A DNA stretch of 64,000 nucleotides, from the NCBI GenBank assembly GCA_022036555.1, contig CM039125.1, positions 48,942,110 to 49,006,109 of the forward strand. The letters are read 5' to 3'. Below the pieces are notes generated by a model. The model was given only the letters and a program-made list of their open reading frames with translations, was not told where the DNA came from and searched no databases. Both the position numbers and the translations under genes were made by a program. Below are positions 58,584 to 64,000 of this stretch, in pieces; the first letter of the stretch is position 1, and each line of letters begins with the position of its first letter. This DNA comes from Microstegium vimineum (taxonomy: Eukaryota; Streptophyta; Magnoliopsida; Poales; Poaceae).

Positions 58584-58985
58584 GCACCGCACCTCCTTGT
58601 ACCCGAAGGCCACGCCACCTCTTGCAATGCGGCTAGGTCAGCCGTGACACCGACGGCGGAGAGCAGCGCGGCGACGCGGGCCTGATGGTGAGGTCGTCGA
58701 GAATGGCGTAGCTGCGGCACAATGACTCTCTCCCGGCCGGCTGCCCACCACCGTCGCCCTTTTGGCGGTGCACTTGACCTCCACGGAGGTGAGGCCGTGG
58801 CAGAGCTGGCACTCGACCCCGCGCTCGTCCGTGACGCGGTAGCGGCACGGCAGGAAGTGGTGCCCCCGCCCGGCGTCGCGCGCCTTGCAGCGGTAGAACA
58901 TGTCCCCGCTCTGGCCGCCGCCGCGTCCGGCGTTGACGGCGGACCCGTCAGGGCGGCGGTAGAAGGAGGCCTCGAGGAAGGCTCA
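58584..58985 (-). pseudogene. Unidentified GC-rich gene fragment
   Basis: Leftward open frame from after a TGA near 58985 (FLEASFYRRPDGSAVNAGRG ... MFYRCKARDAGRGHHF ... CRYRVTDERGVECQLCHG) through a frame break to the SIRE junction. Its GC-rich codons and alternating Cys pairs look like real grass coding sequence, but I cannot assign a family. The CQLCH is probably part of a metal-binding or structural Cys cluster. Its C-terminal part was separated by the SIRE insertion or is missing. Confidence 0.45.
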
Positions 58986-59826
58986 CGTGTGTGCGTTGCT
59001 GATCGGCGGCCGCAATTCCCGTGCGGAGGGATCGCGTGCGTGCGTTGCTGTGTGGAGGGATCGCTTGTGTGCCTTGCTGATCGGCGGCTGCGTGGGAAGG
59101 AGTAGGGTAGATTTTTTTGACACAAACGATTTGCACCGTTCGATTTGAGTGAGTAAGGAGAGATAAGTCTGGCAATAAATCTGGACGCTAGATTTTAATG
59201 TTGTTGTTTTTCTGGGTACACTTTTTTGGGTAGATGGATGGGGAACTCTTCAGCGGGGGACGTTTTTTGGGTGTACCAAAGAAAGAAAAAATGGTGAATT
59301 AGTAGGTAGATCCATGTGTCATCCATTAGGCAGGTAGGCACATGTGTGCCTCGCTAGCTGAACCCATCGCTCACGCAATTTATTTCCCTCAAAATTTTAG
59401 ATCAAGCTCCGCTATATATGTACTGAACACACATGCACGCGCGTGTATGAGTCGGGTTGGGGACTTGGAGTTGTAACGTAACTCCCACCAAAATAATAAT
59501 AGTGGTAGTATAATAACAATAATATAAAACATATTGAGAATTAGTTAATTAATCATTCACATTTTAATATTATGTGGAGGGGGATACTTATATATAATAT
59601 GTATACACTGCAGATACAAACTTTATTTCATCCCTGACCTGAAAGGAGGTGATGACTAAATCAAATCAATCAAATAATCAGACTTTCTGGAAACCAGAGG
59701 AAAAAACAAAACACACACACGCAAGCATGCAAGCAGAACACAGCAATAACAAGCAAGCTGGTGATCTATCGAAAGCAAATAAAGCACGTATGGAAATGGC
59801 ATGGGCAAACACACACAGGCACACAG
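58986..59826. other. Intergenic DNA, with a short imperfect tandem repeat at its left edge
   Basis: 58980-59100 contains two to three copies of a GTGCGTTGCTGATCGGCGGC-like unit. The remainder is AT-rich with no supported gene and probably includes the 3' UTR of the DUF594 fragment. Confidence 0.45.
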
Positions 59827-60226
59827 CTAGGCCTCTGTGTGAATCAGCCTGTTGGATGGCCTGGACACGCCGATGTGGGTGGTGAGCGCCCAGAGCACGG
59901 TGATGAACTCGCTTCCTTGCACCAGGGCGCCCTCATGCCCCATCACACGCTCCTCCTCGCTGGATGGCGCCAGGTAGATGATGAGCTCCGTCCACACATC
60001 TGCCAACACCTTCCACCCATTACCTTCTAGATCTCTCATCCAAAGTAGTCTCGTCCCAAGCTCTACGCCGTCACGCACGACTCTGCTGCTGCATTTATCA
60101 CTGGGTGTCCTCGTCGTGCCGTCAGTGAGCTTCTGGACCCGTGTGCGTTGCAGTGAGAAGTAGTACCCTCGACATCCGATCATGGCCTTCAGCTCCTCCT
60201 TGGCCTTCTCGAAGACTAGCTCCACC
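59827..60226 (-). pseudogene. DUF594 C-terminal fragment, paralogue of the 8177-10666 gene
   Basis: Leftward frame cut at 60226 by a copia LTR and ending at a stop at 59827. About 130 residues align in order with the C-terminus of the first gene: FEKAKEELKAMIGCRGYYFS against FDAMKEELKSMLGCPTYFLS, and KVLADVWTELIIYLAP, GSEFITVLWALTTHIGVSRP nearly identical. The rest of the gene should lie right of the copia element, outside the window. It is either a gene disrupted by the insertion or one whose 3' end is now separated. The strand is opposite to the first copy, so the pair is an inverted duplication. Confidence 0.88.
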
Positions 60227-60699
60227 TGTTGGAATTAGATCTCCTACCGTTACGGCCTAACGGGCCCTAGGTCTGCGCCTTGATCGGGGGCGCCTAACCT
60301 TGTGGTTGGTGGGCCTCCGTCGCACAGCGCTATAAAGACTAGGTGGGGGCCGGGGCGCTTGGCACGAGGAACGAGGTTCACCGCGTCGCCAGACTCCCCA
60401 CCGACATCTAAACCCTAGACCGATCTAGAGGGGACGCTGCCAGCGGCGGGAAGCACCACCATCGCCGGCGAGCACTCAGACATGAACACAGACGCTACGA
60501 TGGCCATGGAAGGCGGCGGCTCTACCTCCAACTCCAACCCTGACTCCGGTACAACCGCCGCCGCCACTGCACCTCCTGCCGTGGACTCCTCTGGTCTGTT
60601 ATCTCTCTCTCTCTCTGTGCATGACACATGAACTGCATCTATCAACTACTACTCGAAACTCCACTGGATCTGCTCCTAGACGATCCTAGAACTCTAACA
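60227..60699 (+). repeat. 5' LTR of the terminal copia element
   Basis: 473 bp, TGTTGGAATTAG...GAACTCTAACA, with imperfect inverted TGTTGGA/TCTAACA ends and TATAAAG at 60331-60337. The end is set by the PBS one base further on. Confidence 0.85.
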
Positions 60700-60700
60700 A

Positions 60701-60710
60701 TGGTATCAGA
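60701..60710 (+). promoter_or_regulatory. Copia primer-binding site
   Basis: TGGTATCAGA, complementary to the 3' end of initiator-Met tRNA, the standard plant copia primer; the following bases (CGCC) diverge. Confidence 0.85.
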
Positions 60711-62247
60711 CGCCTCCTACGGAGGGGATCCATCTGGATCAGAGCCTAATCGGCTCAACAAAACGAAAACCTAACCCTAAAATCTCAAGAACAGAGGAAG
60801 GGATTAGGGAGAAGAACCAGAACCAACATCGGATTGGCTTGATTAAACAAGAAACGAAACCCTAACAGACTAGGGATACCCGATCTGTTGAACCGAAACC
60901 CTAAGAAACTCGAAACGAACTCGAATCCTAGCATACACGGCCGGCGGTTCATTTATTTCCTCACTGTCGACTGACGAAACTACAAGAATCCCTAACCCTA
61001 ACCATACACAGAGGGTTAAGGAACGAAAGTGCCTGAAAGCACTAGATCGGGAAGACAGAGAACTTCTCAAACGAAAACATCAAGACCGGATCCACAGAAA
61101 AAACAACCGAACCCAAGAACACCCCATCCATACCTCGCTGTGCGGTTGGCAAACAGCACCACCGCGAAGCCGCTCGACGGCGGCCTCTCCGACATGGGCC
61201 AGCGCGCTCACCGGCGAGGGGGGCCGCGTCGGCGCTTTCCTCTTCCGGCTGGTTGCTCTCGGAGGAAGCCGCCGGCGTCTCTCTCTGCTGCGGGAGCTGC
61301 GCGCGGCGCCGAGAGAAAGGAGCGGGGTGAGGGAGAAGCAAATGAGCTAGGGTTCGGGGGAGAGCCGGCCGAACGCCGGTTTTGATCCCGCAAAAGAGGC
61401 GCTCCGCCGTCCGATCTGTGCCGACCTGGATCCGACGGTCCGCGGCCGTTCAGCATCGGCTGGGCCGGATTGAGCCCAGGCAGGCAGATGGAATCCCGGC
61501 CCAGGCCCACGTTGCGGCCTCGAGGGAGGGGGAAGCCCCGCGCGCGGCCAGTTGGGCCGAAATGGCCTCTGGGCCAATTCGTTTGACCTTGGCCCGCGAA
61601 TGAATAGTGTCGGTTTTCTATTTTATTTTCCAGAAAATTAAATAGAATTGAATTTGAATGATTCCGAATTGGAATTTTGATGCATTTTTCTCTGCATAAA
61701 TTTTATCCAACGATATCTTTATGTTCAGAGAATAATCACATGAATAATATTCTGGAAAATAATATTTTTTGAACAATTTTATTCTATTTTCCAGAAATAG
61801 TTATGAATTCACTTTGTATTTGAATAAATTTGTGAATTTTCCTGTATACAAAATTTTATCCAACGATAATTTTGTTTAGAGAACAATACAAGTTGAATTT
61901 TCTGGAAAATAAGATTATGAACATTTTTTATTGTTTCCGCTGCGAAGAAAATATTGAATTTTGACTCTTGATTAAATTTGAACCAACGGGATAATTTAAT
62001 TTTAAGCGAATTATGAATTCTCTGAAATTTTGATGAAATTATAGTACTGTTATTTTCTGACCAACGTTGTTAATAACATTATTATAATGAATTGCTATGC
62101 ATTTATTTTACTTCTGCCCAACGGTGATGTATATATTTTGCATAGAGGAATTGTATGTTTTAATTTTGACCAACGTTAAGTTCAGCCATGCAATTTTACG
62201 ATGAATTTTTCTCACTTTTCTTTGAACAAATTTCAGGAGTTAAAGGA
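60711..62247 (+). other. Long 5' leader of the terminal copia element
   Basis: About 1.5 kb: first CCCTAA-like and Arg/Gly-coding GC-rich DNA (61130-61590), then AT-rich DNA (61620-62180) with six CCAACG-type motifs. An acceptor-like AAATTTCAG at 62228-62236 lies just before the gag ATG, so the leader may be spliced. No host gene was identified in it. Confidence 0.55.
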
Positions 62248-64000
62248 ATGGTGAACATTAACAACATTCCTCCACTAAATGGTACCAACTACCGTGTGTG
62301 GCGGGAGAAGTACGAGCTGGAACTTGCATTGGAAGAAATTGATCTTGCCATTACTTCACCGTGTCCTACTATTCCAGAGGAACCGGAGAAGAGAACTGAT
62401 GAAACTGACGAAGCATTTAACGCCCGAAAGCGTGACTTTGCTGAAATCAGAATGAAATATGATATTGAACACAGGCGTTGGATTCAATCCAACAGAAAAT
62501 GCCTGTTGGTGGCGAAAGCCACCATTGAAGACCAAATCCGAGGGTCCATCCCAGAATGCATTACCGCCATTGACTACCTCGAAAGGCTAAAGAGTCAGTT
62601 TACTGGGTCTTCCAAGGCCACAGCAAGCACCATGATACATAAACTTGTATCTGAGAAATACAATGGTGGTGGTGTGCGTCAGCACATATTGAAAATGAAC
62701 ACAATGGCAACAAAATTAAAGACAATGGATTTGGGGATCAATGATAAGTTCCTCATTCACTTGGTCTTTCTTTCTCTGCCAAAAGAATTCGAAACTTTTG
62801 CTATGAACTATAATATGATGCCTAAAAACTGGGACATTGAAAAGCTCATTGCAATGTGTGCCCAGGAGGAAGAGAGACTTAAGTTCGCACAGGGTGAATC
62901 AGCTCATCTTGTCAAGGACAATAAAAGAAAGAATTATTACAAGAAACCACAGGGGAAAACCCAGTGGAATAAAGCCTCTCCCTCCAAGCCACAAGAAAAG
63001 ACAATTGAAAAGGGAAAAGAAAAGAACTCTCAAGATGAGGACTTCAGAAAATATGGCAATGCTGAAAAAGACCAGTGCAAGGAATGCTTCAAGAGAGGGC
63101 ATTACAAGAGAGATTGCCCAGTCTACCTGAAAAAGCTACTGAAGAAAGGTGATGATACTATCACATTTGTAGATGAATCCCTATTTTTATGTTATTCGAA
63201 CACCACTTGGTGGATTGATTCAGGAGCAACAATTCACGTTTCGAATTCATTACAGGGGTTAAGTGGGAGGAGAACCCCGCAAAGAGGAGAAAGAACGATT
63301 AAAGTTGCGAATGGAGTACAAGCTGGAGTTGAAGCCATTGGCGATCTAGCTTTAGAATTAAAAGATGGCTTTGTACTTAAGCTTAGAAATGTACTCTATG
63401 TTCCCTCTTTGCGTAGGAATTTAATAAGTGTTTTGAAACTCGATGATGATGGATTTGACTGTCATTTTGGTAATGGCAGATGTGAAATATTTGATAATAA
63501 TGATAAGTGTGTTGGTCTTGCCTTCTGACAAGACAAACTTTATTTATTATCTCTTCCTGAGAATACGAATCATGAATGTGATGTTGTGAATGTCTCCCAA
63601 TCTACAAATGAGAACAAGAAGCGGAAGAGAAATGAAAGCGTCTCTTCGAAGCTATGGCATTGTCGTTTGGGCCATATTTCGAGGGGGAGAATAGAACGCT
63701 TAGTGAAACAATCGATTCTTCCGCACTTAGAATTCTCCGATTTAGAACAATGTTTTGATTGCATCAAAGGAAAATATGTTAAGAAAATAAAGAAAGATGC
63801 TAAACGAAGCACGGGAGTATTAGAAATAATTCACACGGACATTTGCGGTCTATTCCCAATGAAAAGCGTGGATGATTATGATTCGTTCATAACATTCACG
63901 GATGATTACTCTCGTTATGGCTACATTTATCCAATTAAATAAAGAACAGAAGCATTGGATAAATTTAAGATATTTAAAGCCGAAATTGAAAATCAACACA
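62248..64000 (+). pseudogene. Copia gag-pol, partial, with two nonsense codons
   Basis: From ATG 62248 (MVNINNIPPLNGTNYRVW) the single frame holds gag (UBN2-like), one CCHC knuckle (CKECFKRGHYKRDC, 63076-63117), protease (WWIDSGATIHVS), the GAG-pre-integrase zinc part (LWHCRLGHISRGRIERL ... CFDCIKGK) and the integrase start (HTDICGLFP ... DDYSRYGYIY). TGA at 63526-63528 and TAA at 63940-63942 interrupt the same frame, so the copy is inactive as read. The rest of integrase, RT and RNase H lie outside the window. Confidence 0.9.

Larger units (their letters stand above)
60227..64000 (+). mobile_element. Ty1/copia retrotransposon, 5' part, runs off the window
   Basis: 5' LTR at 60227-60699, PBS, long leader, gag-pol frame starting ATG 62248. 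The 5-bp flank CCACC (60222-60226) is the candidate target duplication; the other side is not visible. It is inserted in the DUF594 paralogue. The lineage is different from SIRE: gag is short and followed directly by protease in one frame. Confidence 0.92.

Noticed and set aside
58780..58815. CXXCH (CQLCH) as a haem-binding motif
   Set aside because: A single short motif in a fragment with no secretion signal or cytochrome context; chance or a structural Cys cluster is likelier.
59214..59278. Small GGTACAC...GTGTACC inverted repeat as a MITE
   Set aside because: Only about 65 bp with a short stem and no convincing target duplication.
61042..61603. GC-rich ORFs on both strands in the copia leader as a captured host gene
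   Set aside because: No domain or intron/exon pattern recognised; composition alone does not support capture.

Overview
The window is nuclear DNA from a grass (Poaceae). Evidence: an oligopeptide-transporter 3' end, a P-type PPR gene, a DUF4220/DUF594-type membrane protein, GC-rich exons beside AT-rich intergenic DNA, Stowaway and Tourist MITEs, and the Tat (Ty3/gypsy) and SIRE (Ty1/copia) retrotransposons typical of grasses. No bacterial genes, rRNA, tRNA or CRISPR were recognised. The species cannot be fixed by eye.

Layout. 1-17 kb is gene-bearing: OPT transporter tail (+), PPR gene (-, with an apparent 1-nt deletion), a Stowaway MITE, a dead LINE, a long fold-back element, a short LINE 3' end with a 14-bp target-site duplication, an intronless DUF4220/DUF594-type gene (+), a Tourist MITE carrying a 32-C run, a two-exon gene for a 58-aa membrane protein (-), and a two-exon gene for a 146-aa acidic protein (-). 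The two split genes were assembled here from splice signals.

17.3-42.1 kb is a nest of transposons. A small element with inverted ends holds a 3.4-kb solo LTR (17816-21263) and a 20.6-kb Tat element (21420-42060, TSD ACTAT). The Tat element carries another 3-kb solo LTR inside its own 5' LTR and a 1.36-kb solo LTR of a related Tat family inside an antisense gene. That antisense gene (about 38435 down to 32771) resembles the 'putative gypsy type transposon' family and has spliceosomal-type introns.

42.4-58.6 kb is a SIRE-type copia element (TSD GCACC) with a second SIRE 5' LTR and a second gag embedded in its first gag. This LTR-gag-LTR-gag-pol-extra ORF-LTR layout is a recombinant structure. 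Its reverse transcriptase has lost one catalytic Asp, and behind pol lies a broken extra ORF preceded by a motif array also present in the LTRs.

58.6-60.2 kb is host DNA: an unidentified gene fragment and the 3' end of a second DUF594 gene (-), a paralogue of the gene at 8-10.7 kb. This copy is cut at 60226 by another copia element (60227 to the window end, incomplete). The window is thus a small gene island with DUF594 paralogues pushed about 50 kb apart by nested retrotransposons.
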